Virus record (IMG/VR): IMGVR_UViG_3300012920_005438
Coordinates: 1-22,516 of that record
Reading direction: 5' to 3' (one strand)
From: a virus
Length of the DNA: 22,516 nt
Shown here: piece after piece, positions 5,883 to 13,800 of the stretch
Layout: the number at the start of each line of letters is the position of its first letter
Numbering within the stretch: the stretch's first letter is position 1
The notes under the pieces: generated by a model
Databases searched by the model: none
Told to the model about the DNA's origin: nothing
Seen by the model: the letters and a program-made list of their open reading frames with translations, nothing else
Made by a program: the position numbers and the translations under genes

Positions 5883-7500
5883 AGAAATAAATAAAACTAG
5901 TTGTCCTAAATGTCCTAGTTCAGATGGCTTTGCTGTTTATGATGATGGACATGGATACTGTTTTGTATGTAATTATTTTGAACCTGAAATAGGAAAGGAA
6001 GTAAGTATGCCATTAGATATTGGTAAGACTAGTCTAGAATTGTTTGAAGCAGGTCTAGGCGATATAAGAGGTTGTCAAGATAGAGGTATTACTAAGACTG
6101 TAGCTGAAGCTTATGGTGTTAGAGTTACATATGATCAAGATAGAAATATTGAATCATATAATTACCCTTATTGTGATGAAAATGATAATATAGTAGCTTA
6201 TAAAATAAGAAAATTACCTAAAGAATTTAGAGCAGTAGGAGAGTTTAAAGATGTTCGGTGTTTTGGTAGTCAGGTGTTTGGAGCTGGTGGAAAAAGACTT
6301 GTCATTACAGAAGGCGAATTCGATGCGATGGCAGTCGCACAAGCCTCGTGGGATCATTACAAAAAGATTTACCCAACTGTTAGTGTGGCATCGTCAACTA
6401 ATCTTAAGAGTATACTCAAAGATCGTACTTGGATTAGATCGTTTGAAGAAGTAATATTATTCTTTGATAATGATGAAGCTGGAAAGAAAGCAATTAAAGA
6501 AGCTGCAAATATTATTGGCATAGATAAAGTAAAGATTGCTAGTAGTACTATGAAAGATCCTTGTGAAATCTATAATAGCCAAGGTCATCAAGGTATAATG
6601 AGAGCTATATGGGATGCACAGCCTTATAGTCCAGCAGGGATTGTAGTAGGTCATGATGCTGTATGGCAACAGTATTTAGATAGACATAATACAGAAAGTG
6701 TAGAGTACCCTGAATGTCTTAAAGGTGTTAATGATAAGACTAGAGGTATGAGGTTTGGAGAAATAACTTTGTTTACTAGTGGTACTGGTTCAGGAAAATC
6801 TACTGTTATCAAGGAGATAGTGCTAGATCTATTAAATAAATCTGAAGATAAAATAGGTATGATATCCCTTGAAGAATCTATTGGTGATACTGCTGAGAAG
6901 TTTATTCAAATGGAATTGAAAAGAAATTTACAAAACCATGATGTTCCTTTAGATGAACAAGAAAAAGCTTCAAAGAAAATATTTGGTACAGATAGATTAG
7001 TATTGCTAGATCACCAAGGCTCTGTAGGTGATGAATCACTTATAGATAAAATAGAATATATGGCTTTGATGGGTTGTAAATATCTTATACTAGATCATAT
7101 AACTATTGCTGTATCTGAAGGAGCTGAAGGCTATACAGGCAATGAAGCTATAGATAAGGTCATGTCTGATTTACTTAAGATAACTAAACGACATGATATA
7201 TGGTTAGGTATTGTTAGTCATTTAAGAAAAGGTCTAGTAGGTAGTAAGAACTTTGAGGAAGGTAAGATGCCTAGTCTAGATGATATCAAAGGCTCAGGTT
7301 CTATTAAGCAAATATCATTTGATATAATAGGATTTAGTCGTAATATGACTTCAGATAGTGAAGAAGAAAGAAACTTAATTAATTTTATAGTACTTAAGTC
7401 TAGATTTACAGGTCGTACAGGTCCAGCTGGAGCTGCGAGATATGCACCTAATACTACTAGACTTACTTACTCTGATGGATTAGATTTTGAGGTGATATGA
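5851..7500 (+). CDS. Primase-helicase (T7 gp4-like)
   Basis: This 549-residue protein has the full T7 gp4 layout. An N-terminal zinc domain has CPKC (C18, C21) and CFVC (C37, C40). The TOPRIM primase has VITEGEFDAM (151-160) and LFFDNDEAG (203-211). The RecA-like helicase has Walker A SGTGSGKST (310-318), Walker B YLILDH (411-416), SHLRKG (456-461) and KSRFTGRTG (516-524), which aligns with the T7 arginine-finger region. It primes lagging-strand synthesis and unwinds the fork for the family A polymerase. The start follows TAGAAAGGA (5834-5842). A second in-frame start at 6007, with its own ribosome site, would make a helicase-only form. It overlaps the next small gene by ATGA. Confidence 0.95.
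   Translation: MLKKRDYSTSKEINKTSCPKCPSSDGFAVYDDGHGYCFVCNYFEPEIGKEVSMPLDIGKTSLELFEAGLGDIRGCQDRGITKTVAEAYGVRVTYDQDRNIESYNYPYCDENDNIVAYKIRKLPKEFRAVGEFKDVRCFGSQVFGAGGKRLVITEGEFDAMAVAQASWDHYKKIYPTVSVASSTNLKSILKDRTWIRSFEEVILFFDNDEAGKKAIKEAANIIGIDKVKIASSTMKDPCEIYNSQGHQGIMRAIWDAQPYSPAGIVVGHDAVWQQYLDRHNTESVEYPECLKGVNDKTRGMRFGEITLFTSGTGSGKSTVIKEIVLDLLNKSEDKIGMISLEESIGDTAEKFIQMELKRNLQNHDVPLDEQEKASKKIFGTDRLVLLDHQGSVGDESLIDKIEYMALMGCKYLILDHITIAVSEGAEGYTGNEAIDKVMSDLLKITKRHDIWLGIVSHLRKGLVGSKNFEEGKMPSLDDIKGSGSIKQISFDIIGFSRNMTSDSEEERNLINFIVLKSRFTGRTGPAGAARYAPNTTRLTYSDGLDFEVI
5990..6009 (+). promoter_or_regulatory. Internal ribosome site and start for a zinc-less helicase form
   Basis: TAGGAAAGGA at 5990-5999 is followed seven bases later by ATG 6007-6009, codon 53 of the primase-helicase and in frame. 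This is almost the same ribosome site as used by true gene starts here (TAGAAAGGA). The product would be 497 residues, lacking the zinc domain but keeping TOPRIM and helicase. T7 gene 4 makes a 4B protein from an internal start at codon 64 in the equivalent place. Confidence 0.7.
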
Positions 7501-7676
7501 TGAATGGTTGGATGAATGAATTAGAAAGAATAAAAGAAAAAGAAATAGAGTTTCTTAATAATAGAATAGAGAGACTTACTAAAGAACGTAATATGTATCG
7601 TTCACAGTCTATAATGAGAATGAATAAGATAAAAGAATTAGAAGGAATATTAAATGGAAATGGAGAGGGCAACTAG
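7497..7676 (+). CDS. Small coiled-coil protein, 59 aa
   Basis: A 59-codon frame starts at ATG 7497, overlapping the primase-helicase TGA as ATGA (a second ATG follows directly at 7500), and ends at TAG 7674-7676. The product is strongly charged and heptad-like (NELERIKEKEIEFLNNRIER, then KIKELEGIL), so it probably forms a coiled coil and may dimerise. No family is recognised. Confidence 0.55.
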   Translation: MMNGWMNELERIKEKEIEFLNNRIERLTKERNMYRSQSIMRMNKIKELEGILNGNGEGN

Positions 7677-7809
7677 GTATGCTAGAAATTTAGCTAAGCC
7701 TGTAGAGCAAGATGCAAGAGAAATAATAAATCAATTAGTTAAAAATAAAGTAGCTGATTGGGATATATTTTGGATGTATGATGAACGATATATTTATATG
7801 GATATTTAA
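7654..7809 (+). CDS. Small hypothetical protein, 51 aa
   Basis: A 51-codon frame runs from ATG 7654 to TAA 7807-7809; AAGGA at 7642-7646 favours 7654 over the in-frame ATG at 7660. It overlaps the coiled-coil gene by 23 bases in a different frame. The product has a basic start, a helical middle and an aromatic C terminus (DWDIFWMYDERYIYMDI). It is not recognised. The next gene's ATG begins at the base after its stop. Confidence 0.45.
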   Translation: MEMERATRYARNLAKPVEQDAREIINQLVKNKVADWDIFWMYDERYIYMDI

Positions 7810-7947
7810 ATGAGCAAAAAGATAAGAAGACAATTAATTAAAATACAAAATAATGCTGCAAAAGGTGGAGGTAAGATACCATCTATCTCTGAAGCATATA
7901 TGATATATAGAAAGAATCAAAGCGATGAACAAGCAAAAAGAAAATAA
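7810..7947 (+). CDS. Small basic protein, 45 aa
   Basis: A 45-codon frame from ATG 7810, abutting the previous TAA, to TAA 7945-7947. The product is Lys/Arg/Gln-rich (MSKKIRRQLIKIQNNAAKGG) with a Tyr-containing helix toward the end. Its last 23 bases overlap the start of the dCMP deaminase gene. No clear ribosome site precedes it, so it would rely on translational coupling. Function unknown. Confidence 0.4.
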   Translation: MSKKIRRQLIKIQNNAAKGGGKIPSISEAYMIYRKNQSDEQAKRK

Positions 7948-8350
7948 ATATGACAGATTATATATGGATATCGCTACACGAGTAGGAGAGATGTCTTATG
8001 ATACTGATACAAAAGTCGGTGCAGTTATTGTTAAAGATGGGAATATTATTTCAATGGGTTGGAATGGTACTCCTTCAGGCTTTGATAATAATTGCAAGGA
8101 TATTAGTACTGGTTCTACATTACCCATTGTTATACATGCTGAAGCTAATGCTATATGTAAGTTGGCGAAGTCTAGCACTACAGGAGAAGGAAGTACTCTC
8201 TACTGTACGTTATCGCCTTGCATCGAGTGTGCTAAGCTTATCTTGCAGTCTGGCATACACAATGTCGTGGTTAGAGACCTATACGAGAAAGATATGGGAG
8301 GCTTCAAACTCCTGGAAGAGAAAATAAATATAAAAGTACTTGCAATTTAA
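7925..8350 (+). CDS. Deoxycytidylate (dCMP) deaminase
   Basis: The 141-residue protein is a zinc-dependent dCMP deaminase, converting dCMP to dUMP for dTTP supply. The N-terminal RLYMDIATRVGEMSYDTDTK and VGAVIVKDG are typical. The active site has HAEANAI (H71 ligand, E73 proton shuttle) and SPCIECAK (C99, C102 ligands). The Asn/Gly-rich GWNGTPSGFDNNC segment is also characteristic, and length matches phage members. ATG 7925 gives the expected N terminus though its ribosome site is weak (AGAAAG), so coupling to the overlapping upstream gene is likely. About 160 bases of its second half have markedly higher GC and different codon choice from the surroundings. It fits a phage that remodels host nucleotide pools. 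Confidence 0.9.
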   Translation: MNKQKENKYDRLYMDIATRVGEMSYDTDTKVGAVIVKDGNIISMGWNGTPSGFDNNCKDISTGSTLPIVIHAEANAICKLAKSSTTGEGSTLYCTLSPCIECAKLILQSGIHNVVVRDLYEKDMGGFKLLEEKINIKVLAI

Positions 8351-8368
8351 ATCAAAACATGTTATAAT
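8340..8368 (+). promoter_or_regulatory. Predicted sigma70 promoter with extended -10 for the RNA polymerase gene
   Basis: TTGCAA at 8340-8345 (four of six consensus -35 bases), a 17-base spacer, then a perfect TATAAT at 8363-8368 preceded by TGT at 8360-8362, which is an extended -10 element. Transcription would start near 8375, about 20 bases before the RNA polymerase ATG. The overlap with the end of the deaminase gene is small. It would let host RNA polymerase express the phage RNA polymerase independently of the upstream operon. Confidence 0.7.
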
Positions 8369-8394
8369 GTTGCACTAACGAAAGAGAGGACTGA

Positions 8395-10512
8395 ATGCAA
8401 GATATTCAAAAATACTTAATTGAAAAGATTAGAGGTAATGATCTTGGTGTAAAACCTAGACGTAACCTACAATTAATGCGTATGATTGATAATGAAGGGG
8501 TTGATATGTTAGACTCTTTCATAGATGATATTATTACGCATTCAAGAAAAATAATTCAAAGATGTTTTAAACGAAGTAAAGTTGAAGGTGAAACTCCTAT
8601 TACTCAAGTATCAATGGCTATTGGTAAGTATATAGTTTCTAGCTGGGATAGAGAGAATACTAACTTTAGAGATCATGTTAGAGTTGGTGATCTTATCGTT
8701 GAAGCATTTGTAATGTGTAATTATCTTACTATCTCTGTAGGGCATGTTAAGAGTAGAAAGCCAGTTACTATTCATGCTACTGAAAGATGGGGTGAATTAG
8801 AAGCTATTGCTGGTAAAACTACTTGTATTAGTGCTACACCCATTCCCAAGATAACTACCTTATTTCAAAATAATGGTAAGCCTATTATAAAGACTTGGGA
8901 TAAATCTAAAGAGCAAAAGTTTATTAAATATCTTGATAAGCCATTTATTAAAGCAATAGATAAACTTCAGGCTACTAGATTTGTTGTTAATAAAGATGTG
9001 CATGAAGCAATAAATAATCATTGGGGATTATTTGTTAAGCATGAAATATTTGATGGAGAAGATAAAGCTGAAAATGATAAGCTATATCAAAGACAAGCTT
9101 CAAAGAATAGAGAAATTAAAGAAGTAATGGCTTCAGCAGAGAAATGGTTAGATAAAGAATTTAGTTTTTATGTTGATGCAGACTATAGAGGTCGCCTATA
9201 TTATAGTGAACCTTTCTTTAACTTTCAAGGAGCTGATGTAGCTAGAAGTCAATTACTATTTGCTAAAGGAAAACCATTTGATAGCAATGCAAACTTTTGG
9301 TTAGCAGTTCATACTGCTTGTTCATATAATGAGTCATATCCTATAGATGAAATACCTGATTGGGTTACTACTGATTATAAAGAATTACTTAAATCAGAAG
9401 AGCTAGATAGTATTTCTGTAGATAAAATGACACTTGAAGATCGAGCTATGTGGACTCAAAAGAATATGGATCATATACTTGAATTAGGTGAAATGAAAAT
9501 CATAGCAGAAGAAGCAGAAAAGAATATTGCTTTTCTAGCTTGTTGTATTGAGTGGTTTAAGTTTTGGAAATATAAAGATGATTATCGTATTCAGCTACCT
9601 ATACCTATTGATGGTGCTAATAATGGTTGGCAACACTTAGGAGCTATGTCTAAAGATAGATTAACTGGAGAGCTAGTCGGTCTTATACCTACTAAAACTC
9701 AAAATGATTTCTATGTAAGAGTAGCTAAGAGATTATGTGAAAAGATGCCTGATTGGTTTGAAGAAAGAAATATGCCAATGAAGCATATAAGGAAAGGTAT
9801 CGCTAAACGAGGTGCTATGACTAGAGCTTATAGCTGTGGTCAAAAGAAAATGTCTGAATCAATGTATAGCGATTGTTATCAATATGGCTATACTAAAACT
9901 TACGATATTAATACTTGGGATTGTGATGAGTTAAGCTTTCAGGTCATCAAAGCTATTGAGGAAGTATGTCCTGGACCTTTAGAAACTATGAAGTATCTTC
10001 AACGACTTGCTGATCAAGAGATCTCTAATTGGTATAAGACTTATGGTACAGACAGAGGTCGAGGGATTAAATGGGAAACCGAATCAGGTTTTCCAGTTAT
10101 ATATGAATGTTTTAGAACTAGACCTGCGAAAGTAGATTGCTATGGTTTTAATACTCCTGATGGTGAGATTAGATTTAAGCATGTAATACGAGAGAAGACT
10201 GATATACCTGATAGACGAGGTTTTATGTGTGGCATTAGTCCTAACTTCGTTCATAGTAAAGATGCAGCTCATCTTGCATTAGTAGTTTCTAAATGGGATG
10301 ATGATTTTGCTGCTGTACATGATTCATTTAATGCTCATGCAGATAACATAGAAGAATTAATGGAAATATCTAGAGATGTATTCATTAGTATATATGATAA
10401 AGAAAATTATTATGAAGATATCCCATTCGGAAGAGGCTATAATGGTAATAGACCTACAATAGGTGGGTTAGATGTTAAGCAAGTAGCTAACTCTGATTAC
10501 TTCTTTTGTTAA
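8395..10512 (+). CDS. T7-type single-subunit RNA polymerase
   Basis: This 705-residue enzyme has all core T7 RNA polymerase motifs: DADYRGRLYY (261-270) with a following NFQGAD and LLFAKGKP; motif A PIDGANNGWQH (404-414, D406); motif B AKRGAMTRAYSCG (470-482, K471, Y479); motif C AVHDSFNAH (640-648, H642, D643). The end, SDYFFC, resembles the T7 FAFA foot, so the C terminus is complete. T7 RNAP has 883 residues; the missing length is mostly N-terminal, the promoter-binding part. The Gly after the motif B Tyr is Ser, and the Arg four before the Lys is Lys. A strong host-type promoter and AGAGAGGA precede it, and a terminator follows. It presumably transcribes later genes, including the opposite arm, from promoters not visible here. 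Confidence 0.95.
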   Translation: MQDIQKYLIEKIRGNDLGVKPRRNLQLMRMIDNEGVDMLDSFIDDIITHSRKIIQRCFKRSKVEGETPITQVSMAIGKYIVSSWDRENTNFRDHVRVGDLIVEAFVMCNYLTISVGHVKSRKPVTIHATERWGELEAIAGKTTCISATPIPKITTLFQNNGKPIIKTWDKSKEQKFIKYLDKPFIKAIDKLQATRFVVNKDVHEAINNHWGLFVKHEIFDGEDKAENDKLYQRQASKNREIKEVMASAEKWLDKEFSFYVDADYRGRLYYSEPFFNFQGADVARSQLLFAKGKPFDSNANFWLAVHTACSYNESYPIDEIPDWVTTDYKELLKSEELDSISVDKMTLEDRAMWTQKNMDHILELGEMKIIAEEAEKNIAFLACCIEWFKFWKYKDDYRIQLPIPIDGANNGWQHLGAMSKDRLTGELVGLIPTKTQNDFYVRVAKRLCEKMPDWFEERNMPMKHIRKGIAKRGAMTRAYSCGQKKMSESMYSDCYQYGYTKTYDINTWDCDELSFQVIKAIEEVCPGPLETMKYLQRLADQEISNWYKTYGTDRGRGIKWETESGFPVIYECFRTRPAKVDCYGFNTPDGEIRFKHVIREKTDIPDRRGFMCGISPNFVHSKDAAHLALVVSKWDDDFAAVHDSFNAHADNIEELMEISRDVFISIYDKENYYEDIPFGRGYNGNRPTIGGLDVKQVANSDYFFC

Positions 10513-10515
10513 ATT

Positions 10516-10558
10516 AAAATACCCCATAAGGAATTAATCCCTATGGGGTATTTTTTTT
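10516..10558. terminator. Bidirectional intrinsic terminator between convergent arms
   Basis: ATACCCCATAAGG (10519-10531) pairs with CCCTATGGGGTAT (10539-10551) around a loop of seven bases, with one A-C mismatch. T8 follows on the + strand, and an A-rich flank (AAATTAAAAT) precedes it, giving a U-rich tract on the - strand. It lies exactly between the stop of the RNA polymerase gene and the stop of the convergent 81-aa gene, so it should end both transcripts. Confidence 0.9.
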
Positions 10559-10802
10559 ATAGTAATTTAGATAGCTCTTCTCTAGTCTCAAAAGCTAATT
10601 TATCTGCTTTCTTTTTAGCTTCTCTTTCAGGGTAGCCATCAAACTTAAAAGCCTTCATATTATTCTCATGCACCTTTTCAATCATTGCATCATTAATTTT
10701 TGGTGTATATGCTACATCAGGATCTAAGCCAAATTGAGATACAAATTCCATATCATCAATGTCTACTCCTTGCATTGCTAATCTATTATAATTTTTTTTC
10801 AT
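10557..10802 (-). CDS. Small hypothetical protein, 81 aa, last gene of the virion operon
   Basis: The 81-residue product is not recognised. It has an acidic first half (DIDDMEFVSQFGLDPD) and a charged helical C terminus (REAKKKADKLAFETREELSK). A very good ribosome site, AGGAGGA on the - strand (10807-10813), overlaps the stop of the 1317-aa gene, and the stop codon lies at the edge of the shared terminator. As the last gene of the operon it may be a small virion component or a late accessory protein. Confidence 0.6.
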   Translation of the reverse strand: MKKNYNRLAMQGVDIDDMEFVSQFGLDPDVAYTPKINDAMIEKVHENNMKAFKFDGYPEREAKKKADKLAFETREELSKLL

Positions 10803-10811
10803 AGTATCCTC

Positions 10812-13800
10812 CTAGCTATAATTTCTTGTTATAAATCTTAATACTCTAGTACCATCAGCTAATGTTTCTGGCTTTCTTAATAAGTCTTGATAAGCTTCTT
10901 TTGTAAACGCATTAGAGTTCTTTAACCACTCATTTAACATTGGTGATAATCCCATATGATCATTAATAGAGAAAAACAATTTCTTTAATTGTAATCCTGT
11001 TACCTTTGAACCTTCAGGTTTAAAACCATTTTCAACTGCACGATTCATAAGTATCATATCTCTATCTGATACATTCTGTGCTAAATCTTTTCTTTCTTTA
11101 GCTCGCTTAAATACATCATCAATATAGTTCTGCATAGCTCTATACTTTCTATTTTCTAAAGATAATTCATAAATGCTACTATCTTTTACTTTATCTCTAA
11201 ATATTAATTTAGCTTCATTAATAGCATCTAAAATAACTTTAGATGTTTTATATTGCATATTAACATCTGTAAATGCTTTATTAATTGCTTCTAAATATTC
11301 TTTTACTGATGTAGCATCTACAATGATCGCATCATGCACTGGGATCATATAAGCTGAACCCTCTTGAGGTCGTCTTTTATCGTTGACTCTATTAATTGCT
11401 GTTGCCATTATTCCTGAATCTATATTTTGTATAAGTAAAACTGGAATTTGATTAGATACTTCTTGACCAAAAGGAGTTGGATCTGCAGTTCTCCATTCAT
11501 TAGTTTGATTATCGTATACTCTTTGTCGTTTAGATCTAGACGAACCACTTGGTTTCATTGAACCTAAATTACGTCTAACTAATCCTCTTGATGTAGGTAT
11601 TTCAATCGATTTATTACTTTCAAAATATTCTTTAGAACCCATAAAAATAGTTTCACCTAATGGACCTTTAAATCTAGGTGTTATTCCTACCATTGAAAAT
11701 AATTTTCCAACATTTTTTAATACTTTTTGATGTTTTAAATCTAATGTTAGTGATAATGTTGATCCTATTATTTCATTTAAATCATCTATAATTTCATTAT
11801 CAGTATAATCAGGCAGCATATTACTGTAGCCTTTTAGTCTATCTTTAATTATTTCTCCATATTTTCCATTATAAAAGTTTTCTGCTGTTTCTCTATGAAA
11901 CATATGATACTTTCCATATGATGTTTCCATTAATGGTTGCTTAGATAATTCTTTAAATACACCAACAGCATCTTCTGAACCTTTGTATTCATCAAATATC
12001 TCTAACCAAAAAGATCTTTTATGATCTATTCTAGAACTCCCACCTTTAAATACATAGCCTTCAATGGCTGCTTGAGTATTATCTCCAAATAATTTACGAA
12101 TATCACCTTGAGGAATTATATTATCTTCAGATGCAAATATAAGTCCTGTTCTTTTCATTAGGTTTATATCACCATTTTGAAATGCTTGTATCGCAATTCC
12201 ATTTTGTTTTCCATCAAATTGTGCTTGAGCCCTTGGTGAAAATGTTGTTGCTTTAGGTACAGTTTCAGTCCATACTACATCTTTAGATATTTCCATCATT
12301 TGAACTTCTAATTCTGAAGCTCTTATCTCATCTCCAGCTAGTGTAGCTTCATTATACTCATCTTGTAAAGTTGCTAATTGATTTTCTTCATCGATACTTA
12401 ATATCTTACCCTGTTGAATTAACTGTGGACCTGTTTCTTCTGTATTAGATGCATCATGCCAATTAGCAAAATCAATATATGATTGAAAAATATAATTCCA
12501 ATCTTCTCTACTTCTTAATTGTTCTAATGCAGCATAACCTAACAAATCTTCTTTTGATTTTGCCATAAGTGCATTTAATGCTACTATATTTATTCTTCTA
12601 TTAGATGATAATGCTCTTAGTTCTTTTCCTATCTTAAGCCAATTATCATATGTTGATCTTGCTTCAGGTGTTGCTCTACTTATTACTCTATTTGTAGCAT
12701 CAATTATACTATTAGGTCCAAGATTTGATGTGCTAACACCATTAGTCATCTCAACTGGTAATAAATTTTTTCCTATAACTAATTTCCAACCTTCCATTAT
12801 TTCTTTTTGTTTTGATGAAAGAGGTTGTTTAAAATCAATAACAACTCGTCTTGCATTTCCCATAATGTTTCTAGCCATTTTATCATTTTGAGGATTCATA
12901 ACAGAATTTCTAAAATGAAATCGACCATTAGCTAAAGCATTAAAAGGTTTCATATAAAATACTTTTCCTTTTAATCTATCAGCATCCATTCCAGTTTCAT
13001 ATAGTTGTCTTGCTTTTAATTTCATTTGAGTGTTAGCATGATTAATAGCTGTTTGTGGATTTTCACTTGCTCCTGGATTTTTAATTGCATGATTAAAATG
13101 TTCATTCCATTTTGCTTCATGTAAATCTAAAACTTCAGCTAAAGGATCTACTGAATAAAATTTACTTCTATCAACTCCAGCTTGTTTTGTAGCTAAAGCA
13201 GTAACATCTGCTATGTATTTATTAATTTCTTCTTGCGATTTACCTCTTAAAGCTACATTACCTTGAGCTTGTTCTGTTGCTCCTTGTTTAATTGCTTCTA
13301 ATTCTTGAGGACTTACAGTTCTTTTAGGTGGATGCATTAGCATATCTACAACTGGTCTTTCATTTTTCATTTGAACTGGTCCAATGATATATTCAATAAC
13401 AGATTTTACATAGGTAGTTGCGTTATCTTGAATAGCAAATTCAACTCCTCCTAAATGGGCTTTAGTTTTTCGTTGTATTCTTTGTGTTTTTGCCATTTCT
13501 GATTTAACAGTAACTGGTCCTTTATCTTTAGGCGTATATGTAAAAGGTATTTTTTCACCTTCAGTTATACGAGTAGGTATCATACTAACATCTTCTTTTG
13601 TTCGCATACCTGTTGCCCATAAGACATCTCTTGCAGTATTGAAGTATCTTACTCCGTCTTCGCTTATACCATAATAGTATTCTCCAGTTTCTTCATCATA
13701 CACAGTATCAAAGAAACCAAGATCATTTATTATACCAAATGCCATGCCATCAAATAATGCTGCAACTTTTGGATTAGTATTAACTAACTGATCTCCAGCT

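Noticed and set aside
2689-7672. Several 60-83 codon frames on the - strand of the left arm
   Set aside because: All are antisense to strongly supported + strand genes, and their composition (Phe/Ile/Ser-rich) is the expected shadow of purine-rich coding sequence.
7998-8327. A 109-codon hydrophobic, Leu-rich frame inside the dCMP deaminase gene
   Set aside because: It lies in another frame of a gene with clear catalytic motifs, has no ribosome site, and the raised GC of the second half removes stop codons by chance. The Leu/Val-rich look is what shifted reading of these codons gives.
8371-8392. CACTAACGAAAGAGAGGA as a T3-like phage promoter core
   Set aside because: There is slight likeness to CACTAAAGGGAGA, but it overlaps the sigma70 start region and the ribosome site, and no second copy was found elsewhere in the window.
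1-10512. Purine excess on the + strand of the left arm and pyrimidine excess in the right arm
   Set aside because: The switch at the terminator is explained by the change of coding strand; no separate signal such as an origin could be supported.
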